Below, piece by piece: positions 6,795-13,423 of a stretch of 15,619 bases of DNA. This stretch comes from an uncultured Collinsella sp. Its GTDB lineage: Bacteria > Actinomycetota > Coriobacteriia > Coriobacteriales > Coriobacteriaceae. Position 1 is the stretch's first letter, and each line of letters begins with the position of its first letter. The notes under the pieces were generated by a model. The model was not told the origin of the DNA and did not search any database. It saw only the letters and a list, made by a program, of their open reading frames with translations. A program made the position numbers and the translations under genes. The stretch covers positions 1 through 15,619 of the forward strand of contig CABSYW010000043.1 in assembly GCA_902482035.1 (NCBI GenBank), in the 5' to 3' direction.

Positions 6795-7979
6795 ATGATC
6801 AACGAAACGATGTATGCTCGCGGTGCGGAAAGCTCCATCATCCGTGAGATTTTTAGCTATGGCCTTGAGCGCAAGGCGCAGATCGGTGCGGAAAACGTAT
6901 TCGATTTTTCGCTGGGCAATCCGAGCGTTCCGGCGCCCGCTGCTGTGGCTGAGTCGATTAAGAAGGCCCTGGAGCTGCCGAGCGACCAGCTGCACGGCTA
7001 CACGCCCGCACCGGGCCTGCCGCAATGTCGTGCCGCTGTGGCCGAATCGCTCAACCGCCGCTTTGGCACGAGCTATGAGGGCAAAGACGTATTTATGACG
7101 GTGGGTGCCGCGGCTTCGCTCACCTGCACGCTCAACGCCGTTACGAACCCGGGCGACGAGGTTATTGTTATCGCCCCGTACTTTCCGGAGTATCGCGTTT
7201 GGATTGAGAAGGCCGGCTGTACGTGTGTTGAGGCGCTCGCCGATGAAGATACGTTCCAGCTGAGCGTGGACAACGTGCTCAAGGCGATCAGCGATAAGAC
7301 GGCGGCCGTCATCATTGACTCTCCCAACAATCCGACCGGTGCCGTATATACATGCGACACGCTGACGCGACTGGCCAATGTTCTGCACGAGGCCAACGCT
7401 CAGCGCGATCCCGAGAATCCGATTATGCTCATCTCGGATGAGCCGTACCGCGAGATTGTGTACGGTGCCGAGGTGCCTTGGGTGCCCTCGATCTACGAGC
7501 ACACCATCGTGTGCTACTCGTATTCCAAGTCGCTGTCGCTGCCGGGTGAGCGCGTGGGGTGGATCTTGGTTCCCAACACCAATCCGCAGGCTGCCCGTCT
7601 GGTGCCGGCTGTTGCGGGCGCTGCCCGTACGCTGGGTTTTGTATGCGCACCGGCACTCTTCCAGCGCGTGATCATCGATTGCATCGATGAGCCGAGTGAT
7701 GTCGGGGCCTATGCCCGCAACCGCACGGCGCTCACCGATGCTTTGACGGACTACGGCTATACCTATGTTGAGCCGGACGGTGCTTTCTACCTGTGGGTGA
7801 AGGCACTCGAGCCCGATGCGAATGCGTTTTGCGAGCGCGCAAAAAAGTATGAGTTGCTTGCGGTTCCCTCGGACAGCTTTGGTATGCCGGGTTGGTTCCG
7901 CCTGGGCTATTGCGTGAGCTACGAAACGATTGTCAATTCGCTACCCGCTTGGAAACAGTTGGCGGACGAGTATCGTTAA
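6795..7979 (+). CDS. Pyridoxal-phosphate-dependent aminotransferase, class I/II
   Basis: The 394-aa protein belongs to the fold-type I aspartate-aminotransferase superfamily, which moves amino groups between amino acids and 2-oxo acids. Visible PLP-site elements are SPNNPTG (176-182), D215 and Y218 in SDEPY, and the Schiff-base lysine K245 in YSYSKSLSLPGERVGW (241-256). R369 in WFRLGY is the expected substrate-carboxylate arginine. The substrate cannot be told from the sequence; aspartate or an aromatic/branched amino acid is possible. The frame is open back to 6696, but that stretch is the inverted repeat. The start at 6795 is preceded by AAAGGGGA at 6783-6790 and yields a normal N-terminus. 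No terminator with a T-tract separates it from the PHP gene, so some read-through is likely. Confidence 0.92.
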   Translation: MINETMYARGAESSIIREIFSYGLERKAQIGAENVFDFSLGNPSVPAPAAVAESIKKALELPSDQLHGYTPAPGLPQCRAAVAESLNRRFGTSYEGKDVFMTVGAAASLTCTLNAVTNPGDEVIVIAPYFPEYRVWIEKAGCTCVEALADEDTFQLSVDNVLKAISDKTAAVIIDSPNNPTGAVYTCDTLTRLANVLHEANAQRDPENPIMLISDEPYREIVYGAEVPWVPSIYEHTIVCYSYSKSLSLPGERVGWILVPNTNPQAARLVPAVAGAARTLGFVCAPALFQRVIIDCIDEPSDVGAYARNRTALTDALTDYGYTYVEPDGAFYLWVKALEPDANAFCERAKKYELLAVPSDSFGMPGWFRLGYCVSYETIVNSLPAWKQLADEYR

Positions 7980-7996
7980 AAGTAAAGCGCTCTGCC

Positions 7997-8044
7997 TACA
8001 ATGTTTTACGTGAAACGGGGTTTGGTGTTAAGCCGGACCCCGTT
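7997..8044 (+). promoter_or_regulatory. TACAAT box followed by a 12-bp hairpin between the aminotransferase and PHP genes
   Basis: TACAAT at 7997-8002 is followed by a hairpin: AACGGGGTTTGG (8014-8025) pairs with CCGGACCCCGTT (8033-8044), with two G-T wobbles and a 7-base loop. No T-tract follows. If TACAAT acts as a -10, the hairpin would lie at the very 5' end of a PHP-gene transcript; otherwise it may protect the 3' end of the aminotransferase message. Confidence 0.35.
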
Positions 8045-8077
8045 GTCATGGACGTTGTGTCTTTGGGATGGAGTGGT

Positions 8078-8107
8078 TTTACGACTATCGAAGGCTATGC
8101 GTACAAT
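8078..8107 (+). promoter_or_regulatory. Candidate promoter of the PHP-domain gene
   Basis: TACAATG at 8102-8107 (plus the next base) lies 38 bp before the ATG at 8145. TTTACG at 8078-8083 is a poor -35 match with an 18-bp spacer. Confidence 0.4.
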
Positions 8108-8144
8108 GAATATAAGCGACGGCCGTGCCAGATAAGGAGACCTG

Positions 8145-8966
8145 ATGCCCTACCTGCTTTCTTGTGACATTCATACCCATACGATGTTCTCTGCGCATGC
8201 ATATTCGACCATTGAGGAGAATGTGTACTGGGCGGCAGAGCGTGGTCTGCAGGTGCTCGGATCTGCCGACCATTTGAGCTCTATGGTTACGGCTTGCCCC
8301 AATGACCTGCGCAGTTACCAGTTCTTTATCAACCAGGATATCTGGCCGCGCATTTGGAGCGGCGTGCTGGTGCTGCGTGGTGCCGAGGCCGATATCGTTT
8401 CGCTGGACGGAAGCCTGTTTGGCGAGGACACTCCTGTCACGCTCGATATCGCCGGCGATTCGTACAGCCGTCAGCATTCACTGTTCGATTTGGTTACGCG
8501 TAATTTGGATTATTTGGTTGCAAGCGTGCATAATCCGCAGATTGCTGAGGGCGCGACGCTGGCCCAGACGACTGAGATGTATATCAATGCCCTGGAGCAC
8601 CCCAAGGTGTTCATGCTGGGTCACACGGGGCGTTCGGGCGTGCCGTTCGATATCGACGAGGTGCTGTTGGCAGCTAAGGCCAAGCACAAGATTATCGAGA
8701 TCAACAACCATAGTCTTGAACACGGTGTCGACACTGAGCATTGGGCCGTATGCCGCAAGATTGCCGAGCGCTGCGCCGAGCTGGGCGTGGGCATTGGCGT
8801 TTCGACCGATGCGCACATTGGCATGGCAATTGGTAAGCTCGATTACGCTCGCAAGATGCTCGACGAGATTCACTTCCCGTTGGATCTGATCGTGACGCGC
8901 GATCGCGAGACGCTGCTGCGCGAGATGGCGGCAGCCGGCGTGTGCGATCTGCGCAATGGGATGTAG
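8145..8966 (+). CDS. PHP-domain metallophosphatase (YcdX-like)
   Basis: A 273-aa single-domain PHP (polymerase and histidinol phosphatase) protein. All ligands of the usual three-metal site can be placed: H10 and H12 in DIHTHT, H18, H43 in ADH, E81 in RGAEAD, H129 in SVHN, H160 in LGHTG, and D222 plus H224 in STDAH. This pattern is that of YcdX-type phosphatases, which hydrolyse phosphate monoesters; histidinol phosphatase is an alternative, but there are no his genes nearby. The natural substrate is unknown. AAGGAGA at 8134-8140, 4 nt before ATG, supports the start. It follows the aminotransferase in the same direction across 165 bp with its own candidate promoter, so joint function is possible but not shown. 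A strong terminator follows. Confidence 0.92.
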   Translation: MPYLLSCDIHTHTMFSAHAYSTIEENVYWAAERGLQVLGSADHLSSMVTACPNDLRSYQFFINQDIWPRIWSGVLVLRGAEADIVSLDGSLFGEDTPVTLDIAGDSYSRQHSLFDLVTRNLDYLVASVHNPQIAEGATLAQTTEMYINALEHPKVFMLGHTGRSGVPFDIDEVLLAAKAKHKIIEINNHSLEHGVDTEHWAVCRKIAERCAELGVGIGVSTDAHIGMAIGKLDYARKMLDEIHFPLDLIVTRDRETLLREMAAAGVCDLRNGM

Positions 8967-8986
8967 CGGAGTTTATAAACCAAGCG

Positions 8987-9022
8987 AAGGGGGCGGCCCA
9001 GGCGGGTCGCCCCCTTTCTTGT
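8987..9022. terminator. Terminator between the PHP and RNA methyltransferase genes
   Basis: AAGGGGGCG (8987-8995) pairs with CGCCCCCTT (9008-9016). Inside, a G-T wobble and CCC/GGG lengthen the stem to 13 bp around AGGC. The plus-strand tail is TTTCTT. On the minus strand the tail is poorer, so it may act only partly for the convergent gene that ends at 9045. Confidence 0.88.
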
Positions 9023-9044
9023 CCCAAAAATCTACTGAGGTCGG

Positions 9045-10493
9045 TTAGCGGCGTTCGAGGACCGCTACGGTTTCGGTGTGGTCGGTGTGAGGGAACATGT
9101 CGACGGGCGTGATCTTGAGCAGGCGATAGCCTCCGTCGAGGAGCTGGTGCAGGTCGCGCTCTTGGGTCACGGGGTTGCAGCTGATATAGGTGATGCGGCG
9201 CGGCTTAAGTGCGCAGGCAGCTTCGAGGAACTCGGAGGTAGAGCCGGCGCGCGGCGGGTCGATGGAAAGGACGTCGATCCGCTCGTTGTTATCGGCGGCA
9301 TCCAGGATGTAATCGGTGGCGTCGTCGGCCATAAACCAAGCGCTGCGGGTGAGGCCGTTGAGCTCGGCATTGCGACGTGCGTCGGCAATGCCCGCCGGGT
9401 TGCGCTCCACACCGAGCAGCATAATGCCGATACCCTTGTTCTGGGCATCTTTAGCTGCGCAAAGACCGATGGTACCGCTGCCACAGTAGGCATCCATGAG
9501 CACATCGCCCTGGTGCAAATCCATGCCGTCGATAGCGAGCTGATAGAGCAGCTCGGTCTGTTGCGGGTTGGTCTGATAAAACGCGGTGGGGGAGATGTCG
9601 AATTCGCAGCCGAGCAGCTGGTCGCGCATGCACTCGGCGCCATATACAATGCGGGTTTCCTCGCCGAGGATGGCGTTGCCGGGACGTCCGTTGATGTTTT
9701 GGGCGACGGTGACGATGTGCGGATTGAGTGCGGCGACAGCCTCAAAGAACTCCTGCGCATGCGGCAAGTCGCGCTGAGCGGTCACGAGCGTGACCATGAC
9801 CTGGTCGGTACGCCAACCGCAGCGGACGACGGCATAGCGAAGTAAACCAAGATGCTTGTCCTCATTAAAGGCGGGAATATGCAGCCGCTCAGCTTCGCGT
9901 GCGATGCCGTTGAGAATCTGACGGGCACCCGGTGCCTCGACAGGACACTCGGGTACGGCAACGATCTTGTGCGTGCCGCGCTCAAAGAAACCGCAACGGA
10001 CAGCACCCTCCTTACCGGGAGCAAAGGGAGTGGCAGCCTTATGACGAAAGCCACGCGGCGCAGGATATTTGCCCGGGTCGCCCAGGGTGACACCCATGCC
10101 ACGAATAGGATCTACAGCAATGCCCTCACGCTCACAAAGCGAAGCAAAAAGCTCCTCCATAGCAGCCTGCTTGGCGGCGAGCTGCTTCTTATAAGGACGA
10201 TTGAGCGCCGTGCACCCACCGCAAGCTTTCATGATCGAACAGGGGGACTTGGGGTCCACAGCCTTACGCGCAGACGAAACCCGATCTTTATGCGAGCGCT
10301 TGGAGCGAGTCTGAGATGCCTTATCCTCGTTCCGACGAGAGCCGGGACGCTTGGCCTTAGCCTTGCCCTTAGCCGATTTGCTTTTTGCAGCTTTAGAAGA
10401 CTTGGATTTCGTAGAAGATTTCTCCTCCTTCGACCCCTCAACCGCCTCCACCAAAGCACGACGAGCCCTACGCTCCGCACGAGATTCTGCCAT
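9045..10493 (-). CDS. rlmD: RNA (uracil-C5)-methyltransferase, RlmD/RumA (TrmA) family
   Basis: SAM-dependent enzyme predicted to make 5-methyluridine in 23S rRNA. The 482-aa protein has the iron-sulfur cluster cysteines C85, C91 and C94 (C-x5-C-x2-C) with C183 as the likely fourth ligand. It also has SPTAFYQTNPQQTE (301-314), the SAM-binding DAYCGSGTIG (334-343), and DPPRAG (412-417). The nucleophile is C439 in YISCNP and the general base probably E474 in HTDHTET. The N-terminal TRAM RNA-binding domain is absent; instead residues 1-80 form a lysine/arginine/serine-rich, probably disordered tail that may bind RNA. Whether the target is U1939, U747 or both cannot be decided here, so the symbol is tentative. 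The Shine-Dalgarno (GGGG) is modest. It is convergent with the PHP gene and divergent from the ABC operon. Confidence 0.9.
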   Translation of the reverse strand: MAESRAERRARRALVEAVEGSKEEKSSTKSKSSKAAKSKSAKGKAKAKRPGSRRNEDKASQTRSKRSHKDRVSSARKAVDPKSPCSIMKACGGCTALNRPYKKQLAAKQAAMEELFASLCEREGIAVDPIRGMGVTLGDPGKYPAPRGFRHKAATPFAPGKEGAVRCGFFERGTHKIVAVPECPVEAPGARQILNGIAREAERLHIPAFNEDKHLGLLRYAVVRCGWRTDQVMVTLVTAQRDLPHAQEFFEAVAALNPHIVTVAQNINGRPGNAILGEETRIVYGAECMRDQLLGCEFDISPTAFYQTNPQQTELLYQLAIDGMDLHQGDVLMDAYCGSGTIGLCAAKDAQNKGIGIMLLGVERNPAGIADARRNAELNGLTRSAWFMADDATDYILDAADNNERIDVLSIDPPRAGSTSEFLEAACALKPRRITYISCNPVTQERDLHQLLDGGYRLLKITPVDMFPHTDHTETVAVLERR

Positions 10494-10532
10494 GAATTAA
10501 CCCCACTAATTTACAAATTGAAATCTGAAAGC

Positions 10533-10538
10533 ATTGTA
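10533..10538 (-). promoter_or_regulatory. Candidate -10 (TACAAT) for the RNA methyltransferase gene
   Basis: Read on the minus strand this is TACAATG, 40 bp before the ATG at 10493. A clear -35 box is missing. Confidence 0.45.
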
Positions 10539-10600
10539 CCGTGCCAAGCTAGCGGACGATATGCAAGCGTCCATTTCGTGTCAGTGATAAGTCCAACGAT

Positions 10601-10751
10601 GTTTGCCCGGCGTGGGCGGGGAGCGGCGCGTAATTAAGTTTATCGCGAGTTCCGCACGCAAAGGAAAGCACTTAATGTGCTTTCCGTCTTGCGCAGGACT
10701 GTAGAGCAGGAAACTTAATTACGCGCCGCTCCCCGCCCACGCCGGGCAAAC
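10601..10751. repeat. 151-bp palindromic element with 41-bp perfect inverted arms (MITE-like)
   Basis: The arm at 10601-10641 (starting GTTTGCCCGGCGTGGGCGGG) returns as an exact reverse complement at 10711-10751. The 69-base centre contains a second hairpin, GGAAAGCAC (10663-10671) with GTGCTTTCC (10677-10685) around TTAAT, extended by CGCAA/TTGCG. There is no ORF, no T-tract after the arms and no visible target-site duplication. It fills most of the 349-bp gap between two divergent genes and ends 6 bp before the -35 box of the ABC operon. Its type is uncertain: a miniature inverted-repeat element, a REP/BIME-like unit, or a structured RNA. Confidence 0.85.
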
Positions 10752-10757
10752 CCTCCC

Positions 10758-10786
10758 TTGTACTCCATCTCACTAAAGTGTATGAT
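10758..10786 (+). promoter_or_regulatory. Promoter of the amino-acid ABC operon
   Basis: TTGTAC (10758-10763) and TATGAT (10781-10786) are spaced 17 bp apart, the best sigma-70-like promoter in the window. Transcription would start near 10793, giving a leader of about 50 nt that contains the downstream operator-like palindrome. Confidence 0.7.
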
Positions 10787-10824
10787 TCTGGACGTTACAC
10801 GACTCACTTTACTTAACTAAAGTG
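10771..10824. promoter_or_regulatory. Paired operator-like sites around the ABC operon promoter
   Basis: Site 1, CACTAAAGTG (10771-10780), fills the spacer next to the -10 box. Site 2, CACTTTACTTAACTAAAGTG (10805-10824), is a near-perfect 20-bp palindrome differing from full symmetry at one pair of positions. Both contain ACTAAAGTG (10772-10780 and 10816-10824), 44 bp apart. The location over and just after the transcription start suggests a repressor, possibly bound at both sites. The regulator is not identifiable from the window. Confidence 0.6.
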
Positions 10825-10842
10825 CCATCAAGGGGGAATACC

Positions 10843-11703
10843 ATGAACACCGATATGTCTCGTCGTCAGTTTGTTGGTCTAGCCGGCTCGCTCGCCACGG
10901 TGCTTGGCCTTGGTCTTGTCGGTTGCGGCGGTGGTGCCGGCAAGGGCTCCGCTGCTGGCTCTGCCGCGGCCAAGGATGTGAAGGGCGCTGCGGAGTCCAA
11001 GAAGCTCGTGGTGGGCTTTGATAAGTCCTATCCTCCGTACGGCTTTGTGGGCGACGATGGCGAGTACACCGGCTTTGATCTCGATCTGGCCAAGGCTGTT
11101 GCCGATAAGCAGGGCTGGGAGGTCAAATACGAGGCCATCGACTGGGACGCCAAGGATACGCTGCTTAACTCGGGCGCCATCAACTGCATCTGGAACGGCT
11201 TTACCATGGAGGGCCGTGAGGACGACTACACGTTCTCCGAGCCGTACATGCTCAACGAGCAGGTGCTGGTGGTCAAGAAGGATGCGGGCATCAAGGGCTG
11301 GGACGATCTTGCCGGCAAGACCGTGATTACCCAGACCGATTCCGCTGCGCAGGATGTACTCGAGGGTGACCAGAAGGATTTGGCGGCGACGTTTGCCACG
11401 CTCGACACGATCGGCGAGTACAACACGGCCTTTATGCAGCTCGAGAGCGGCGCGGTCGATGCCGTGGCGTGCGATCTTTCGATTGCCCAGTATCAGCTTG
11501 CCGCCAAGCCCGATGCTTATACGCAGCTTGATGAGCCGCTGTCCAGCGAGCACTACGCCGTCGGCTTTAAGAAGGGCGACACCAAGTCGGCCGACGCCGT
11601 GACCGAGTCGCTCAAGGCGCTCTACGAGGACGGCACGGTCAAGGACCTGTGCGACAAGTACGCAAGCTATGGTCTATCTTTCGATAATTGGGTGCTCAAG
11701 TAA
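10843..11703 (+). CDS. Amino-acid ABC transporter substrate-binding lipoprotein
   Basis: The 286-aa product is an extracellular, lipid-anchored solute receptor. Its signal has SRRQFVGLAG at 6-15, a twin-arginine-like motif, then a hydrophobic stretch and the lipobox LVGC with Cys28 as the acylated residue, followed by a G/S/A-rich linker. The mature part is the type-2 periplasmic-binding fold of the polar amino-acid family: SYPPYGF at 62-68, YTGFDLDLAKAVA (75-87), and GREDDYTFSEPY (124-135), whose Arg is the expected ligand-carboxylate contact. The exact amino acid is unknown. AGGGGGA at 10831-10837, 5 nt before ATG, supports this start over the one at 10822, which lies within the operator palindrome. 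It is first in a three-gene operon and its stop overlaps the permease start (TAATG). Confidence 0.94.
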   Translation: MNTDMSRRQFVGLAGSLATVLGLGLVGCGGGAGKGSAAGSAAAKDVKGAAESKKLVVGFDKSYPPYGFVGDDGEYTGFDLDLAKAVADKQGWEVKYEAIDWDAKDTLLNSGAINCIWNGFTMEGREDDYTFSEPYMLNEQVLVVKKDAGIKGWDDLAGKTVITQTDSAAQDVLEGDQKDLAATFATLDTIGEYNTAFMQLESGAVDAVACDLSIAQYQLAAKPDAYTQLDEPLSSEHYAVGFKKGDTKSADAVTESLKALYEDGTVKDLCDKYASYGLSFDNWVLK

Positions 11704-12356
11704 TGTCTATCCAAGTCATGATGCAGATGCTTGGCCAGGGTTTCTTGGTCAGTTTGCAGTTGTTTGTGCTGACGCTGTTGGGGTCGATTCCGCTGGGAAT
11801 TCCCGTGGCGTTTATGCGCATGAGCAAAATCGTGCCGCTTCGCTGGATTGCGCGCATCTACATTTCGGTCATGCGCGGTACGCCGCTCATGCTGCAGATG
11901 TTTGCCATCTACTTTGCCCCGTACTACGTGTTTGGCATTTCGCTCACGCCCGATTCCAAGTGGACGGCGTGCGTTGTGGCGTTCATCATCAACTACGCCG
12001 GTTACTTTGCCGAGATCTATCGCTCGGGCTTGCAGTCCATTCCGCGCGGTCAATACGAGGCTGCCGAGGTGCTGGGCTACTCGCGCATGCAGACGTTTCT
12101 GTATATCGTGATGCCGCAGGTCGCCAAGCGTATTCTGCCTGCGATGGGCAACGAGATCATCACGCTGGTCAAGGACACGTCGCTGGCGTTTGCCATTGGC
12201 GTGGGTGAGATGTTCTCGACGGCCAAGGCGCTGGTCGCCTCGCAGGTGAGCATGGTGCCGTTTGCGATCGCGGCGCTAATCTACTGGGTCTTTAACTTCG
12301 TCGTCGAGATGCTGCTGGGCGCCGCCGAGAAAAAATTGGATTACTACCATGATTAA
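11703..12356 (+). CDS. Amino-acid ABC transporter permease
   Basis: A 217-aa inner-membrane subunit of the HisM/HisQ family, probably acting as a homodimer because only one permease gene is present. It has about five transmembrane helices (roughly 13-37, 55-78, 87-107, 150-170, 186-206). The RGTPLMLQ stretch at 58-65 is characteristic, and the cytoplasmic EAA loop, EAAEVLGYSRMQTF (119-132), docks the ATPase. The ATG shares its first base with the last base of the receptor stop codon (TAATG), and no strong Shine-Dalgarno is seen, which indicates translational coupling. The gene overlaps the ATPase gene by 8 bp. Confidence 0.94.
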   Translation: MSIQVMMQMLGQGFLVSLQLFVLTLLGSIPLGIPVAFMRMSKIVPLRWIARIYISVMRGTPLMLQMFAIYFAPYYVFGISLTPDSKWTACVVAFIINYAGYFAEIYRSGLQSIPRGQYEAAEVLGYSRMQTFLYIVMPQVAKRILPAMGNEIITLVKDTSLAFAIGVGEMFSTAKALVASQVSMVPFAIAALIYWVFNFVVEMLLGAAEKKLDYYHD

Positions 12357-13113
12357 TTCGGTAATGAATATATCGAACGCTCGCAAAGCGTTTGGCGGCA
12401 ATGAGGTGCTCAAGGATATCTCGCTCGAGGTGAAGCGTGGCGAGGTCGTGGCGATTATCGGGCCTTCGGGTGGCGGCAAGTCCACGCTGCTGCGGTGTGC
12501 CACGCTGCTCGAGACGCTCGACGGAGGCTCGCTCTCGTTTGGTGACCTTGCCGTTGCGACGGATGCGGGTTCGGGCGCAGTCTATGCGAAGGGCGATGTG
12601 CCCAAGCAGGCGCGCTCGCGGTTTGGTCTGGTGTTTCAGAACTACAATCTGTTCCCGCACTATACCGTGATGAAAAACATCACCGATGCTCCGATTCGCG
12701 TGCTCAAGCGTCCGCGCGAGCAGGCGGAAGCTCGTGCGCATGAATTGATTGCTCAGATGGGGCTTGTGGGCAACGAGAACAAGGTTCCGTGTGAGCTTTC
12801 GGGCGGTCAGCAGCAGCGTGTGAGTATTGCCCGCGCCTTGGCGCTCGACCCGGAGATTCTGTTCTTTGACGAGCCGACCTCGGCGCTCGATCCCGAGCTG
12901 ACGGCCGAGGTGCTGCGTGTCATTAAGGACTTGGCGGCGCAGGATATGACGATGGTGATCGTGACCCACGCAATGCAGTTTGCGCGCGATGTTGCCGACC
13001 GCGTGGTCTTTATGGACGGCGGCCGCATTGTCGAGGAGGGGCCTGCCGATCAGGTTATCGACCATCCGCGCGAGCAGCGCACGCGTGAGTTCTTGAGCCG
13101 TATCGAGGGGTAG
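12349..13113 (+). CDS. Amino-acid ABC transporter ATP-binding protein
   Basis: The 254-aa ATPase (GlnQ/HisP type) powers the importer at the cytoplasmic face. All ABC motifs are intact: Walker A GPSGGGKST (38-46), Q-loop Q97 in VFQNYNLFP, signature LSGGQQQ (150-156), Walker B ILFFDEP (170-176), D-loop SALD (178-181) and switch H207. Residues 64-90 form a slightly longer insert than usual between the first strands and the Q-loop. The start at 12349 overlaps the permease by 8 bp, consistent with coupling; the next in-frame ATG (12364) is an alternative with no better ribosome site. A terminator follows, so the operon has three genes. Confidence 0.95.
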   Translation: MINSVMNISNARKAFGGNEVLKDISLEVKRGEVVAIIGPSGGGKSTLLRCATLLETLDGGSLSFGDLAVATDAGSGAVYAKGDVPKQARSRFGLVFQNYNLFPHYTVMKNITDAPIRVLKRPREQAEARAHELIAQMGLVGNENKVPCELSGGQQQRVSIARALALDPEILFFDEPTSALDPELTAEVLRVIKDLAAQDMTMVIVTHAMQFARDVADRVVFMDGGRIVEEGPADQVIDHPREQRTREFLSRIEG

Positions 13114-13146
13114 GCTCAAGTATTTACTCAACTATTAATTGAGGCG

Positions 13147-13187
13147 AAGCCGCCGCAGGTCTTACGGTCTGTGGCGGCTTTTTGTTT
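13147..13187 (+). terminator. Rho-independent terminator of the ABC operon
   Basis: AAGCCGCCGCAG (13147-13158) pairs with CTGTGGCGGCTT (13169-13180), 12 bp with one G-T wobble around a 10-base loop, followed by TTTGTTT (13181-13187). Confidence 0.9.
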
Positions 13188-13220
13188 ACATCGACGGGGT
13201 TCAATAATTGCCTCACACGC

Positions 13221-13423
13221 TTGTCTCTTCCTCTCGCCGCCTGTATTCATACGTGCGCCGAAAGGTATGCATGGACAGCCGCCCGTGAGGGTAGGGTGGT
13301 GGCATAGGACATTTGGAGGGTGAGTCGGCTCGGCTGCCGACCATGCTGCTCCCGGGACGGCACCGACCGCGAACTCTCCCCGTTGGCGTCGCGCAATGCG
13401 CGCGGCCCTGCAAGGAGGTCATC
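13221..13423 (+). promoter_or_regulatory. Promoter candidate and long leader of the EF-G-like gene
   Basis: The 310-bp gap before the EF-G-like gene holds the ABC terminator, then TTGTCT (13221-13226) and TATTCA (13244-13249) spaced 17 bp apart, a plausible but imperfect promoter. Transcription would start near 13256 and leave a GC-rich leader of about 168 nt. The leader contains a small hairpin, GTCGGC/GCCGAC (13324-13329 with 13336-13341), and ends with the strong ribosome site AAGGAGG (13412-13418). I recognise no known riboswitch class. Confidence 0.35.

Noticed and set aside
10590..10762. Target-site duplication around the 151-bp palindrome
   Set aside because: The bases just outside the two arms (ACGAT on the left, CCTCC on the right) do not repeat each other.
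10805..10824. Similarity of the ABC-operon palindrome to the TrpR operator (shared TTAACTA core)
   Set aside because: The diagnostic CTAG arms are absent and TrpR is mainly a gammaproteobacterial regulator; a 7-base overlap is too little.
13267..13323. An 18-codon ORF in the leader of the EF-G-like gene with tandem Trp codons, possibly an attenuator peptide
   Set aside because: The GAAAGG before it is only 1 nt from the ATG, it uses AGG codons unlike the neighbouring genes, and no alternative terminator hairpin with a T-tract is visible in the leader.
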